The notes: generated from the sequence alone by a model not told the origin. Positions 19,249 through 28,448 are shown, counted from the first letter of the stretch. The stretch: 38,165 nt of DNA from Oxalobacteraceae bacterium (GCA_947454305.1 CANGJE010000019.1:1-38165); one strand, 5' to 3'. Numbers and translations: made by a program.

Positions 19249-19592
19249 TCTGATTCGGCTTTATTCCATTTCGATTCGGCAACTTCTGCCCTTAACCTTA
19301 AGCCCTCCCAATTCACTAGTTTGTTGGGATAGTGCCAAACGCTCCTCATAAAATTCACAATAAATCAGCCTCTCCCTGATGTTTATTGCCAAATAACTAC
19401 CTGTATTTATGCCCTTGAGGTCGCTCAGGGGTTTTGCCGAGACCAAAGGACAGGTATCATCATGAGTTGCTGGCGATCAAGAGCTTATTAAGGGTAGTCG
19501 ACAGCAAATTAGGACTAACGTGCGTACGCAGTCGTTGCAAAATTCACAACTACTTTGAAATTGCGTGCGTTTTTTGTTGTTAAAAAATTACC
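19249..19592. other. 344-bp gap between patatin and barstar-like genes
   Basis: No convincing gene. A weak hairpin CCCTTGAG / CTCAGGGG (19412-19431, loop GTCG) followed by TTTT could end transcription from the left. A 61-codon minus-strand frame (19261-19446) has no ribosome site or recognisable fold. The region is AT-richer than its neighbours, and I see no repeat or insertion sequence in it. Confidence 0.5.
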
Positions 19593-20057
19593 GTGAACAT
19601 TTACATGCTCAGCGCGCCTTTGCAGCGCGAGGACGAGGTCCAGGAAGTCATTCCTGCCAGTGGTCTGCTTCGCGCCGTTCCAACGAATGTGGTGCAGTCT
19701 ATCCGCGCCTTTCGGGTGACCGAATTGCAGGAGGAGGCGGTTCGTCTCGGCCAGCATTTTCTTTATGCTCATTGCGCGCAGGGGCAGACACGTCAACAAA
19801 TGTTGGGCATCATTGCTGAATCGTTTCATCTGCCCAAGCAATTTGCCAAAAATTATGATGCGCTGACTGAATGCCTGACCAAGGTTTTGCATGAAGCGGG
19901 CGATCAAACTGGCTTTTTGGTGGTCTTAGAGCAGCTTCCCAGTACTCAGAAATTTGATAAAGAAGCACGCGAAAATCTGTTGGATGTGTTTCGTGATGCC
20001 GCTGATTTCTGGGCTGAGAAAAAAATCCCTTTCCGGGTATTTTTCTCTTTTCAATAA
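19593..20057 (+). CDS. Barstar-family (barnase inhibitor-like) protein
   Basis: 154-residue cytoplasmic protein. The C-terminal two thirds match the barstar fold: FLYAHCAQGQTRQQMLGIIAESFHLPKQFAKNYDALTECLTKVL, with the family FxxNYDAL helix, and the end segment AADFWAEKKIPFRVFFSF. Barstar inhibits the RNase barnase, but many proteobacterial members are stand-alone, and no barnase-like nuclease is in the window. The start is unsure: GTG at 19593 gives MNIYML; an ATG at 19605 is an alternative, and neither has a good ribosome site. Confidence 0.75.
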   Translation: MNIYMLSAPLQREDEVQEVIPASGLLRAVPTNVVQSIRAFRVTELQEEAVRLGQHFLYAHCAQGQTRQQMLGIIAESFHLPKQFAKNYDALTECLTKVLHEAGDQTGFLVVLEQLPSTQKFDKEARENLLDVFRDAADFWAEKKIPFRVFFSFQ

Positions 20058-20146
20058 GCAATCCATCGTTTCAGCGTTGTTTCAGCCTTAAGCGCGGTGC
20101 GCTTATTCTCCTTCGGTAAGAAGGATGCGCTGTTAAAATTCGCGCT

Positions 20147-20758
20147 ATGAAGCGCATCGTTATCTTAATCTCCGGACGCGGCAGCAATATGCAAGCCATG
20201 CTGAAAGTGGCGGCTGCTGATCGTTGGCCAGCGCAGATTGCGGCAGTGATCAGCAATCAACCGACGGCAGCGGGCTTGGATGTGGCTCGCGCGGCAGGCA
20301 TCGCTACTTCTGCAATCAATCATCGCGATTACCCAGATCGCGAGCAATTCGATGCCGCATTGGCCGAACTGATTGATCAACATTCTCCCGACTTAATTGT
20401 ATTAGCCGGGTTCATGAGGATCCTGACGCCAGGATTCGTAAACCGATATTTTGGACGACTCATTAATATTCATCCTTCGTTGCTACCGAGTTTTCCTGGC
20501 TTGCACACGCATCAGCAGGCAATCGATGCGGGTGTCAAAGTGCATGGCGCAACGGTACATTTTGTGACAGCTGAACTAGATCACGGCCCTATCATTGCGC
20601 AAGCGGCTGTGCCAGTGCTGGACGATGATACTGAGGACACGCTGGCTGCGCGTGTGCTCGAACAGGAGCATCGTATCTATCCTCAAGCAGTGCGCGATCT
20701 GATGTCCGGCGCGCTCAAGCTCGTTGATGGTCGGGTCGTGCGCTCCCCAGGCAAGTAG
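20147..20758 (+). CDS. purN: Phosphoribosylglycinamide formyltransferase
   Basis: 203 residues; third step of purine synthesis, formylating GAR with 10-formyl-THF. Phosphate loop ISGRGSNMQAML at the N-terminus, then the formyltransferase signature VLAGFMRILTPGFVNRYFGRLINIHPSLLPSFPGLHTHQQAIDAGVKVHGATVHFVTAELDHGPI containing the catalytic Asn, His and Asp. Complete and of usual length. It is followed by two small hairpins and an RNA methyltransferase gene 81 bases downstream. Confidence 0.96.
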   Translation: MKRIVILISGRGSNMQAMLKVAAADRWPAQIAAVISNQPTAAGLDVARAAGIATSAINHRDYPDREQFDAALAELIDQHSPDLIVLAGFMRILTPGFVNRYFGRLINIHPSLLPSFPGLHTHQQAIDAGVKVHGATVHFVTAELDHGPIIAQAAVPVLDDDTEDTLAARVLEQEHRIYPQAVRDLMSGALKLVDGRVVRSPGK

Positions 20759-20773
20759 TAAGGAATTTCTTTT

Positions 20774-20815
20774 AGGCGATTATCTCGCCTCACATTTTAG
20801 GCAGTAGAACTGCCT
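20774..20815 (+). promoter_or_regulatory. Tandem small hairpins between purN and the RNA methyltransferase gene
   Basis: Two perfect stem-loops: AGGCGA-TTATC-TCGCCT (20774-20790) and AGGCAGT-AGA-ACTGCCT (20799-20815). Each is followed by a similar spacer ending CATTTT. The T runs are short, so they may be weak terminators, mRNA-processing or stability elements. Role unknown. Confidence 0.45.
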
Positions 20816-20839
20816 GCCATTTTCTGAAAGTAATAAATT

Positions 20840-22096
20840 ATGAGATTGCCACCTGCAATCATCGCAAGTACTGAAGAAGCCTTGCGTGATGTTCTGCGCT
20901 TTACTGCGGCGGCGGATATGGTGCTATCGCGCTATTTTCGTGAGCACCCTAGGTTGGGTGGACGTGAACGCGGAGTTGTCGCTGAAGCGGTGTATGCGCT
21001 ACTGCGCAAACGAACGTTGTTTACTCATTTAGCTGAATCAGGTTCGGGTTCGCAAATGCGCCGTATTGCTTTGTTGGGTTTGGCTCATGCTGTGGGTGTG
21101 GAGTCGATAGCGGGTTTGTCTGAGCAAGAGACTGCGTGGTTAAACGAAGTGTTAGCGCTGGATAGTCACAGTTTTTCAGTTCCACTTAGAACTAATATGC
21201 CCGATTGGATTATGAGTCGATTGATCGCGCAGTTAGGTGAAGAAGAAGCATTTCAATTGGTTGATGCGTTAAATGAGAGTGCTCCGCTTGATCTTCGGAT
21301 TAATACGATTAAATCATCGCTCGAAGCAGTGCAGGCTGAGCTAACGACTGCAGGTATTGTGAGTGAGCCTACGCCGTATTCTCCATTGGGTTTGCGCATA
21401 AGAAAAAAACCTGCGCTGCAAAACATGCCTCTGTTCAAAGATGGTTGGGTTGAAGTACAAGATGAAGGTAGTCAGTTACTGTCGCAAATCGTTGGAGCTA
21501 AACGCGGCGAAATGGTGGCTGATTTTTGTGCTGGCGCCGGCGGTAAAACACTCGCTCTTGGTGCCTGGATGCGCAACACCGGACGCTTGTATGCCTTTGA
21601 TGTTGTAGAAAAGCGCTTGGCTAAATTGAAGCCCAGACTGGCGCGCAGCGGTTTGTCGAATGTTCATCCCGGTTTGATGGCGCATGAGAAAGACGCCAAA
21701 ATAAAACGTCTGTCGGGCAAGCTTGATCGTGTATTGATTGATGCCCCTTGCAGTGGTTTAGGAACCTTGCGCCGCAACCCCGATATGAAATGGCGACAGT
21801 CAGAAGGCGATATTGCGCAAATGAGTCAGCTGCAGACGTCGATACTTGCTAGCGCGGCGCGTTTAGTAAAGCCAGGCGGGCGTGTGGTGTATGCAACGTG
21901 CAGCTTGCTGGAAGAAGAAAATGAATCCATTGTTACTAGCTTCCTCAGTACGCACCCTGATTATGAATTGCGTCCTATGAGCGAGGTACTAGCTGAGCAA
22001 AAAATTTCATTAGCTATGAATGACTATCTTAAATTACTACCTCATCGTCATCATACGGATGGATTTTTTGCGGCGGTGATTGAAAGGAAAGCCTAA
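20840..22096 (+). CDS. RsmB/NOP-family SAM-dependent RNA (cytosine-5) methyltransferase
   Basis: 418 residues. The C-terminal catalytic domain shows the NOL1/NOP2/Sun order: SAM site VADFCAGAGGKTLALGAWM, DAPCSGLGTLRRNPDMKW with the release cysteine, and RVVYATCSLLEEENE with the catalytic cysteine. The N-terminal half (about 1-150) is helical, resembling the NusB-like RNA-binding part of RsmB but divergent. The target could be 16S rRNA or another RNA, so I give no symbol. The PLD-like gene begins 3 bases after the stop. Confidence 0.88.
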   Translation: MRLPPAIIASTEEALRDVLRFTAAADMVLSRYFREHPRLGGRERGVVAEAVYALLRKRTLFTHLAESGSGSQMRRIALLGLAHAVGVESIAGLSEQETAWLNEVLALDSHSFSVPLRTNMPDWIMSRLIAQLGEEEAFQLVDALNESAPLDLRINTIKSSLEAVQAELTTAGIVSEPTPYSPLGLRIRKKPALQNMPLFKDGWVEVQDEGSQLLSQIVGAKRGEMVADFCAGAGGKTLALGAWMRNTGRLYAFDVVEKRLAKLKPRLARSGLSNVHPGLMAHEKDAKIKRLSGKLDRVLIDAPCSGLGTLRRNPDMKWRQSEGDIAQMSQLQTSILASAARLVKPGGRVVYATCSLLEEENESIVTSFLSTHPDYELRPMSEVLAEQKISLAMNDYLKLLPHRHHTDGFFAAVIERKA

Positions 22097-22099
22097 GCA

Positions 22100-22684
22100 T
22101 TGCTTAACAATTTAAAATTTTTGTGTTTGCTTTCGCTGTTGCTGTGTTCTCTGCCATGGAGTCATGCGACAGAGGCTAAAAGTGTTCCCGAAACGTTTAT
22201 AGCTGAAGGAACGGTACAGGTCGCTTTTTCGCCATGGGATGATACCGAGGCTTTATTGATTGATGCGATTGCCTCTGCAAAATCACAGATACTCGTGCAA
22301 GCGTATTTATTAACGAGTCGGACGATTACTTCTGGTTTAATTAATGCGCGTCAGCGCGGCATTGATGTGCGAGTCATAGCAGACAGCCGTCAACATGAAG
22401 ATACGGTAGGTTCGTTGTTGGATCTTCTTGGGCAAAATAATATTCCCGTATGGCTGGAAACGCGTTACCGCCATGCGCATAACAAAGTGTTGTTGATTGA
22501 TGCGGTTAGCAGGCATCCCGTGGTGATTACTGGAAGCTACAATTTCACGTGGGGTGCACAAAATACGAATGCAGAAAATTTAGTGATATTTCGTGATAAT
22601 CCTCGCTTGACCGAGCGCTATGCCAAAAATTGGGAGCGCCACTGGCAACAGGCAAGGCCTTACACCGTGAGTGAAAAAAAATGA
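22100..22684 (+). CDS. Secreted phospholipase D-like nuclease (single HKD)
   Basis: 194 residues with a signal peptide (about 1-23: a hydrophobic stretch with CLLSLLLCSLPWSHA). One PLD-type catalytic motif HAHNKVLLIDA (HxK pattern) is followed by VVITGSYNFTWGAQNTNAENLVIF, the GSxNxT-type segment of Nuc-like endonucleases, which act as dimers with one HKD each. Periplasmic location is expected. The start appears to be TTG at 22100, with AAAGGA upstream inside the preceding gene. The stop overlaps the ATG of the MscS gene (ATGA), implying coupled translation. Confidence 0.82.
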   Translation: MLNNLKFLCLLSLLLCSLPWSHATEAKSVPETFIAEGTVQVAFSPWDDTEALLIDAIASAKSQILVQAYLLTSRTITSGLINARQRGIDVRVIADSRQHEDTVGSLLDLLGQNNIPVWLETRYRHAHNKVLLIDAVSRHPVVITGSYNFTWGAQNTNAENLVIFRDNPRLTERYAKNWERHWQQARPYTVSEKK

Positions 22685-24003
22685 ACTATTCCGCAGCTTA
22701 TAACTTATGGCTAGATTTACTGGCCGATCTGGAGAGCCCAGATTTTTTGTCACAGCTTTTCGTGTTGGCGCTTTGCCTGCTCGCAGGATGGGTGTTATCT
22801 CGAAGTTGGAGTAAACGTTTTTCGTTGGATTCCGAGCGCTTACACGTACTGACGGTGCCTGCCGATAATTTTCGTACCGTGTTGACGCCATTGTTTAGCG
22901 TAATTTTGATAGAGCTGGCTATCGGTTTAATGAAAAGCTGGCATCACGTGGGGCTTTTGCGTGTTGCAGTGCCTTTGTTGCTTTCATTTTCTTTGATTCG
23001 GGCTGTATTTTTTTTATTGCGCAAAGCCTTTGCCAGAGAAGGTCGCGTAGGTCGCTTCATGCAAGCCTTCGAGCAAACTTTTGCGACCATCGTTTGGATT
23101 AGTTTTGCACTCTATGTGACAGGTTTGTGGCCTGAGCTTGTGCTCATTCTTGAAGAGACAATGATTCCCATCGGGCGTCATCGTGAATCACTGCTGGTCA
23201 TTATTCAGGCCTTACTGTCGGTGGGTGTGACCGTGGTGTTGGCGTTGTGGGCTTCTGCAGTGCTTGAGCAAAAGCTTATGCAACTGGAAACCTTTCATTC
23301 GTCTTTACGCGTTGTTATGGCGCGCGCGGGCCGCGCATTTTTTCTACTGATCGCCGTTTTAACTAGCCTGTCACTGGTCGGCATTGATTTAACGGTGTTA
23401 TCCGTTTTCGGCGGCGCGTTAGGTGTTGGTCTCGGTTTGGGTTTGCAGAAATTGGTGAGTAGTTATGTGTCAGGTATAGTGATTTTGGTCGAGCGCAGTC
23501 TTTCACTGGGTGACATCATCAGTGTCGATAAATTCAAAGGTGAAGTCGTACAGATCAATGCGCGCTGCACGATCTTGCGCGGAACAGATGGATCAGAAAC
23601 AGTCATTCCGAATGAAATGATGGTGTCTCTGCCGGTTCAAAATTTTTCTTTGTCAGACCGTCGGGTTAGGCTTTCTATTGGTCTCAACGTGGCTTATGCG
23701 ACAGATATTGCAAATTTAACAAAGCTATCTCAAAGTTTAGTGTCGGGTATTTCAAGAGTTTTAGCCGATCCAGCGCCTGAGCTGATAGTGAAGCGGCTCG
23801 CACCCGAGGGGCTGGAGCTTGAATTGGGTTTTTGGATTATCGATCCTGAGCTAGGCACGACGGGCTTAATTTCTGAGATTAACTGCGGTTTGCTGGCGCT
23901 AATACAAGAGCTGAACATACGTATTCCTGTGGTATTAGAAAAAACACCACAGTTTTCAGATCAAACTGACAAGCCTTTGATTCATAAGCCTTTATCCGAC
24001 TAA
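22681..24003 (+). CDS. MscS-family mechanosensitive ion channel
   Basis: 440 residues. The N-terminal half has about four hydrophobic helices. The pore helix and adjoining beta domain are seen in LSVFGGALGVGLGLGLQKLVSSYVSGIVILVERSLSLGDIISVD (about residues 235-280) with the Gly/Ala-rich packing pattern of MscS TM3. RCTILRGTDGSETVIPNEMMVSLPVQNFS follows. Such channels release solutes on hypo-osmotic shock; some family members have other roles. It overlaps the PLD-like gene by 4 bases. Confidence 0.9.
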   Translation: MNYSAAYNLWLDLLADLESPDFLSQLFVLALCLLAGWVLSRSWSKRFSLDSERLHVLTVPADNFRTVLTPLFSVILIELAIGLMKSWHHVGLLRVAVPLLLSFSLIRAVFFLLRKAFAREGRVGRFMQAFEQTFATIVWISFALYVTGLWPELVLILEETMIPIGRHRESLLVIIQALLSVGVTVVLALWASAVLEQKLMQLETFHSSLRVVMARAGRAFFLLIAVLTSLSLVGIDLTVLSVFGGALGVGLGLGLQKLVSSYVSGIVILVERSLSLGDIISVDKFKGEVVQINARCTILRGTDGSETVIPNEMMVSLPVQNFSLSDRRVRLSIGLNVAYATDIANLTKLSQSLVSGISRVLADPAPELIVKRLAPEGLELELGFWIIDPELGTTGLISEINCGLLALIQELNIRIPVVLEKTPQFSDQTDKPLIHKPLSD

Positions 24004-24119
24004 GTTGCTCTTTAAGAAGCCCGGCCAGTCCAAAACAACGTACAATTCGTACATTGAAGCACTGTAAATCTCATTAGATTTAATGCCGCTTCGCTTTTGT
24101 TCTACTCTCTGGAGAAAAA

Positions 24120-25328
24120 ATGAGCCTGACCTCTGGCTTGGATCCTGTCCTTGATTTCCTTTTGAACGGCCTGACGCATGCGACTGGCTGGCAAATTTTT
24201 ATTTACACGTTGATCGTCACGCACATCACGATTGCGGGCGTCACTATTTTTCTGCATCGCTGCCAAGCACACCGTGCCTTGGACTTGCATGCGATACCTA
24301 GTCATTTTTTCCGTTTTTGGTTGTGGATGACTACCGGCATGGTTACCAAAGAGTGGGCCGCCATACACCGTAAGCATCATGCTAAATGTGAAACTGAAGA
24401 AGATCCGCACAGCCCAGTCACACGTGGCATCGACAAAGTCGTTTACGAAGGTGCTGAGCTGTATCGTATTGAGGCACGCAACACTGAAACCATAGAGAAA
24501 TATGGTCACGGTACGCCAGATGATTGGATCGAGCGTAATGTCTACACAAAACACTCAGCCTTGGGTGTTTCTATGCTGTTGGTCATTAATATTATGTTGT
24601 TTGGCGTGCTTGGCTTGAGTGTCTGGGCAGTGCAGATGATGTGGATTCCTGTGACTGCCGCCGGCATCATTAATGGCATTGGTCACTATTGGGGCTATCG
24701 CAATTTTGATTGCAAAGACGCGTCAACCAACATTCTTCCTTGGGGCATCATCATTGGTGGTGAAGAGCTACATAATAATCACCATACCTACGGCACCTCG
24801 GCCAAGCTGTCATCGAAGTGGTATGAGTTCGATATTGGCTGGATGTACATCACGATTCTTTCTTTCTTTGGTCTTGCCAAGGTTAAAAAAGTCGCACCTG
24901 CTCCGCGTTTCGATCGCGAAAAACTGGTGGCCGATCTCGATACGCTGCAGTCCATCGTGGCTAATCGCTACGACGTGATGGCGAAATATGCGCTTTCATT
25001 GAGGCAGGTATGGGGTGACGAGATTGCCAACATACGCGCCAAATCGGCACTCGAGAAAGATATGTTGAAATCATCGAAAAAATTACTGCAGTGCGAGCCA
25101 GCAACCCTGGAAGCAGAACAACAGCAGCAATTGTCAGAAATCTTCAAGTACAGCGATACCCTGAAGACTATGCACGAAATGAGAACTGAATTGGCTGCAC
25201 TGTGGGAGCGTTCCCATTCGAGTAGCGATCAATTACTCGCCCAGTTGCGTGACTGGTGCGCTCGTGCAGAGGCGTCCGGCATTCGTTCGTTGGAGCAGTT
25301 CTCGCTGCGCTTACGTAGCTATGCCTAA
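24120..25328 (+). CDS. Membrane fatty acid desaturase (acyl-lipid/acyl-CoA type)
   Basis: 402 residues. Three histidine boxes of the di-iron desaturases are visible: HRCQAHRALD (about residue 42), HRKHHAKCE (about 82) and HNNHHTYG (about 219), within a multi-helix membrane domain. About 130 C-terminal residues form a helical, probably coiled-coil extension beyond the usual fold (EKDMLKSSKKLLQCEPATLEAEQQQQLSEIF), which I associate with Burkholderiales homologues. Likely introduces a cis double bond for membrane fluidity. GGAG is upstream of the ATG. A bidirectional terminator follows. Confidence 0.92.
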   Translation: MSLTSGLDPVLDFLLNGLTHATGWQIFIYTLIVTHITIAGVTIFLHRCQAHRALDLHAIPSHFFRFWLWMTTGMVTKEWAAIHRKHHAKCETEEDPHSPVTRGIDKVVYEGAELYRIEARNTETIEKYGHGTPDDWIERNVYTKHSALGVSMLLVINIMLFGVLGLSVWAVQMMWIPVTAAGIINGIGHYWGYRNFDCKDASTNILPWGIIIGGEELHNNHHTYGTSAKLSSKWYEFDIGWMYITILSFFGLAKVKKVAPAPRFDREKLVADLDTLQSIVANRYDVMAKYALSLRQVWGDEIANIRAKSALEKDMLKSSKKLLQCEPATLEAEQQQQLSEIFKYSDTLKTMHEMRTELAALWERSHSSSDQLLAQLRDWCARAEASGIRSLEQFSLRLRSYA

Positions 25329-25379
25329 CGTTAGAGCCTCGCGTTGATGACTATCGAAAAGTCCATAGTTTCAAGCAAA

Positions 25380-25411
25380 AAAAAGCCCCGCAAATCTTGC
25401 GGGGCTTTTTT
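25380..25411. terminator. Bidirectional intrinsic terminator
   Basis: A perfect 14-bp stem AAAAAGCCCCGCAA / TTGCGGGGCTTTTT with loop ATC. It ends the desaturase on the plus strand and the ribosomal protein operon on the minus strand. Confidence 0.93.
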
Positions 25412-25451
25412 ACGAACATTACGAACTTAACGAACTCAATGATTCGACGAT

Positions 25452-25619
25452 TTATTTAATCTTCGTTTCTTTGTACATCACGTGCTTGCGTGCCTTGGGA
25501 TCGAATTTCATGATCTCCATTTTTTCAGGCATGGTGCGCTTGTTTTTGGAAGTCGTGTAGAAGTGGCCAGTACCCGCACTTGACTCCAGTTTGATCTTAT
25601 CTCGGCCTTTAGTAGCCAT
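25452..25619 (-). CDS. rpmG: 50S ribosomal protein L33
   Basis: 55-residue ribosomal protein, [29 protein letters not shown] at its start and ending [14 protein letters not shown]. It has no zinc-binding cysteines, so it is the zinc-independent form. AAGGACG precedes the ATG. It lies 25 bases downstream of rpmB on the same strand, the normal L28-L33 pair. Confidence 0.97.
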   Translation of the reverse strand: MATKGRDKIKLESSAGTGHFYTTSKNKRTMPEKMEIMKFDPKARKHVMYKETKIK

Positions 25620-25644
25620 GGTGGTCGTCCTTTAAATGTAATCG

Positions 25645-25881
25645 TTAGATCTTTTCGCCACGGGCGCGCATGTCGAGCAACACGGCGTCGATGCCAAGTT
25701 TGTCGATAATGCGAACACCTGCAGTCGATACGCGCATGCGGACCCAGCGGTTTTCAGATTCAACCCAGAAACGGCGGTTCTGCAAGTTAGGCAGGAAGCG
25801 GCGCTTGGTTTTGTTATTTGCGTGGGAAACGTTATTGCCGACCATCGGCTTCTTCCCTGTTACTTGGCATTCACGTGCCAC
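25645..25881 (-). CDS. rpmB: 50S ribosomal protein L28
   Basis: 78 residues, [40 protein letters not shown], a textbook L28. It begins with GTG (25881) preceded by AAAGGAG at 7 bases. First gene of the rpmB-rpmG operon, with a good promoter just upstream. Confidence 0.97.
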   Translation of the reverse strand: MARECQVTGKKPMVGNNVSHANNKTKRRFLPNLQNRRFWVESENRWVRMRVSTAGVRIIDKLGIDAVLLDMRARGEKI

Positions 25882-25920
25882 GGCAGACTCCTTTATACAT
25901 CCAACATTAGAAAGACCGCG

Positions 25921-25949
25921 AGTATACTGAAAATATTTAGATTATTCAA
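25921..25949 (-). promoter_or_regulatory. Sigma-70 promoter of rpmB-rpmG
   Basis: On the minus strand TTGAAT (25944-25949), a 17-bp spacer and TATACT (25921-25926), about 40 bases upstream of the rpmB start. Confidence 0.75.
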
Positions 25950-26092
25950 GGACTTGCGAACTAAAATGGTGTCTTGAAACCATTAAATAATTTAACAATT
26001 GATCCAAGTTGGGCGTAAATTTTGATTTATCTTGCCTTATCAATATCGTCTTAAGTTCGTAGCCAAACAAAATATCCTGATAAATCAAGGGC

Positions 26093-26767
26093 TCAGCACA
26101 ATCCGTTAGCTCGGAAGGACCACACCGCCGTGCCGCTAACAATCAGGTGATCCAGCATGGGTATTTCTACGCAATCCATCACTTTCTTAAGTTCGGACGT
26201 TAACAATTTGTCCATGGCGCTCGGTAGGGCGGCGCCGGAAGGGTGGTTGTGCGAAAAGATGATGGCTGCCGCATTGTGTTCTAGGGCTCGACGCACGATT
26301 TCGCGCGGATAAACTGTGGTGCGAGTCAGCGTGCCTTTGAATAAAGTTTCGCAGGCAATCATGCGGTGCTCTACGTCGAGAAAGAGGGCGATGAAACATT
26401 CGCTTTGCTGCCCGGCGAATTGCCTTTGTAAAAACTGTTCTAGTGATTTGGGGGATTTGAAAACGGGTTGGGCTTTCATCTCACCAGCGAAGCAACGCCT
26501 TCCTAGTTCTAGCACGGCCAGCATTTGCGAGCGCTTTGCTGGCCCCAGTCCCTTGATGTCATTTAGTGCTCGGGCGGGCGCTGTCATGAGTTTTCCGAGC
26601 GAGCCAAATTGAGTAATGATGGACTCGGCCATTTGGATGACACCCATACCCGCTGTGCCAGTGTGCAGCACGATGGCTAGCAGTTCAACATCGGTAAGTG
26701 CTTCAGCGCCTAGGGCCAACAAGCGCTCACGTGGCCGCTCACCAGCAGGTAAATCGTTTATTCGCAT
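26093..26767 (-). CDS. radC: RadC/MPN (JAMM) family DNA repair-type protein
   Basis: 224 residues. An N-terminal helix-hairpin-helix-like part (LPAGERPRERLLALGAEALTDVELLAIVLHTG; LNDIKGLGPAKRSQML) is followed by a JAMM metalloprotease-like domain with EHNAAAIIFSHNHPSGAALPSAMDKLLT, containing the HxHPSG...S...D zinc signature. The biochemical role is unsettled despite the name. It lies upstream of rpmB on the same strand, with 211 bp between, and diverges from fkpB. Confidence 0.94.
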   Translation of the reverse strand: MRINDLPAGERPRERLLALGAEALTDVELLAIVLHTGTAGMGVIQMAESIITQFGSLGKLMTAPARALNDIKGLGPAKRSQMLAVLELGRRCFAGEMKAQPVFKSPKSLEQFLQRQFAGQQSECFIALFLDVEHRMIACETLFKGTLTRTTVYPREIVRRALEHNAAAIIFSHNHPSGAALPSAMDKLLTSELKKVMDCVEIPMLDHLIVSGTAVWSFRANGLC

Positions 26768-26938
26768 GCTATCTATCCTTTAAAAATCACCATCAGAAAA
26801 TTCGTGTTGAATACGCTATGTGCCGAAGTAGCCGCAACTGTGTAACTCCACAGCCTAGCGAAGTAAAACGCTGACGTTATAAATCCTGACTCGGTGGCTG
26901 GCTTACAATAGCGCGAGACTTGTTTTAGACGTACCTTT

Positions 26939-27394
26939 ATGCCGACTACGCCACAACCTATGATTACCGAAGGGTCTTTCCTGACGCTTCATTACCGATT
27001 GTCTTCTCAGCAGGGCGAGTCGATTGTCAGTACGTTTGAAGAAAATCCGGCAACACTTCAGATCGGTTTAGGTCAGCTCGCTCCTTTTCTTGAGCAGTGC
27101 CTGATAGGCTTAGCTGAAGGCACCCATCGGATCTTTGAGTTATCGCCAGATCAGGCATTTGGCCCGCGCAATCCGGATTTATTGCAAAGGGTTTCGCTGG
27201 CTACCTTGCGTGAAAACTCCGATGCCGATGAAAACTATGCGGTCGGGGATCTGGTTGATTTCGCCGCTCCTGGCGGTGGACGGTTTGCAGGTGTGCTGCG
27301 TGAAATGGGCGAACACGATGCCCTGTTTGATTTCAACCACCCGTTGGCTGGTCAGCACGTAAAATTCGAGGTGCGCATTATTGGTGTGATGTGA
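26939..27394 (+). CDS. fkpB: FKBP-type peptidyl-prolyl isomerase, SlpA/FkpB type
   Basis: 151 residues: VTLHYRL-like start (GSFLTLHYRLSSQQGESIVSTF), LGQLAPFLEQCLIGLAEGTHRIFELSPDQAFGPRNPDLLQRV, the inserted flap region, and LFDFNHPLAGQHVKFEVRIIGV at the end, matching cytoplasmic SlyD/SlpA proteins but lacking a His-rich metal tail. It precedes ispH, the conserved fkpB-ispH pairing of proteobacteria. Confidence 0.93.
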   Translation: MPTTPQPMITEGSFLTLHYRLSSQQGESIVSTFEENPATLQIGLGQLAPFLEQCLIGLAEGTHRIFELSPDQAFGPRNPDLLQRVSLATLRENSDADENYAVGDLVDFAAPGGGRFAGVLREMGEHDALFDFNHPLAGQHVKFEVRIIGVM

Positions 27395-27503
27395 CAGCTA
27401 CAAGGCGATTTTTGATTTTGCCCTGAAGTGTTTATGAGTATTATCGCGAATTGTTTTTCCAATCCGGTGCGCGATTGTCTGGAAAGGTATTGAGGGAGAA
27501 AGC

Positions 27504-28448
27504 ATGGACAAAGAAATTTTGCTTGCTCAGCCAAGAGGTTTTTGCGCTGGAGTGGATCGCGCGATTGAAATCGTTGAGAGAGCTCTCGCGCAGTTTGGTG
27601 CGCCTGTCTATGTGCGTCACGAAATTGTCCATAACGCTTACGTCGTTGAAGATTTGCGCAGTAAAGGCGCTGTCTTTATTGAAGATCTGGCGGACGTGCC
27701 GTCGGGCAGTCACTTGGTGTTTTCGGCACACGGTGTATCGCGCGCGATTAAGGCAGAAGCGGAAGAACGTGGCTTGAAAATTTTTGACGCAACCTGCCCA
27801 CTCGTGACTAAGGTTCATGTTGAAGTCGCCAAAATGCGTGAAGAAAATCGCGAGATCATCATGATCGGCCATCAAGGTCATCCCGAAGTTGAGGGGACGA
27901 TGGGTCAGAGCGATGCAGGCATGTATTTAGTAGAGACCGTAGCAGATGTTCAAACGCTGCATGTTAAATCCCCCGATCGATTGGCGTATGTATCGCAAAC
28001 TACGTTGTCAGTGGATGACACGACGGAAATCATTGCCGCGCTGAAGGCGCGCTTTCCATTAATTGCTGAACCTAAAAAAGGTGATATCTGCTACGCGACA
28101 ACCAATCGTCAACAGGCAGTAAAGATGATGGCACCGCAAGTGGAGTTAGTGATTGTGGTGGGTAGTCCCAGTAGTTCAAACTCAAATCGTTTGCGTGAAG
28201 TAGCACAAAAAAATGGTGTGACATCCTACATGGTCGATAACGCGCGTCAGATTGATCCTGCGTGGTTGGTGGGTAAAAAGCGCATAGGCGTTACAGCAGG
28301 TGCTTCGGCTCCAGAAATTTTAGTTGAGGAAGTTGTTGCCATGCTGAAGTCTATGGGTATAGGCAGTGTGCGCAATTTAGACGGCGTCGAAGAGCATGTC
28401 ACTTTCCCTTTACCCAAGGGCCTCAATCCACGTCCGGCCACGGCCTGA
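27504..28448 (+). CDS. ispH: 4-hydroxy-3-methylbut-2-enyl diphosphate reductase
   Basis: 314-residue [4Fe-4S] enzyme, last step of the MEP isoprenoid pathway. The three cluster cysteines are in [13 protein letters not shown] (about residue 13), [12 protein letters not shown] and [14 protein letters not shown] and [10 protein letters not shown] substrate-binding segments are present. GAGGGAGA precedes the ATG. Complete and of normal length. Confidence 0.97.
   Translation: MDKEILLAQPRGFCAGVDRAIEIVERALAQFGAPVYVRHEIVHNAYVVEDLRSKGAVFIEDLADVPSGSHLVFSAHGVSRAIKAEAEERGLKIFDATCPLVTKVHVEVAKMREENREIIMIGHQGHPEVEGTMGQSDAGMYLVETVADVQTLHVKSPDRLAYVSQTTLSVDDTTEIIAALKARFPLIAEPKKGDICYATTNRQQAVKMMAPQVELVIVVGSPSSSNSNRLREVAQKNGVTSYMVDNARQIDPAWLVGKKRIGVTAGASAPEILVEEVVAMLKSMGIGSVRNLDGVEEHVTFPLPKGLNPRPATA

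Noticed and set aside
19261..19446. 61-codon minus-strand frame in the patatin-barstar gap
   Set aside because: Faint resemblance to the tail of GIY-YIG nucleases (RLIYCEFYEERLAL) but no catalytic motif and no ribosome site. Not called.
24039..24054. GTAC-AATTC-GTAC-like repeat upstream of the desaturase
   Set aside because: Recalls FabR/DesT operators (GTACA-N2-TGTAC) but the spacing and arms do not match, so no operator is called.
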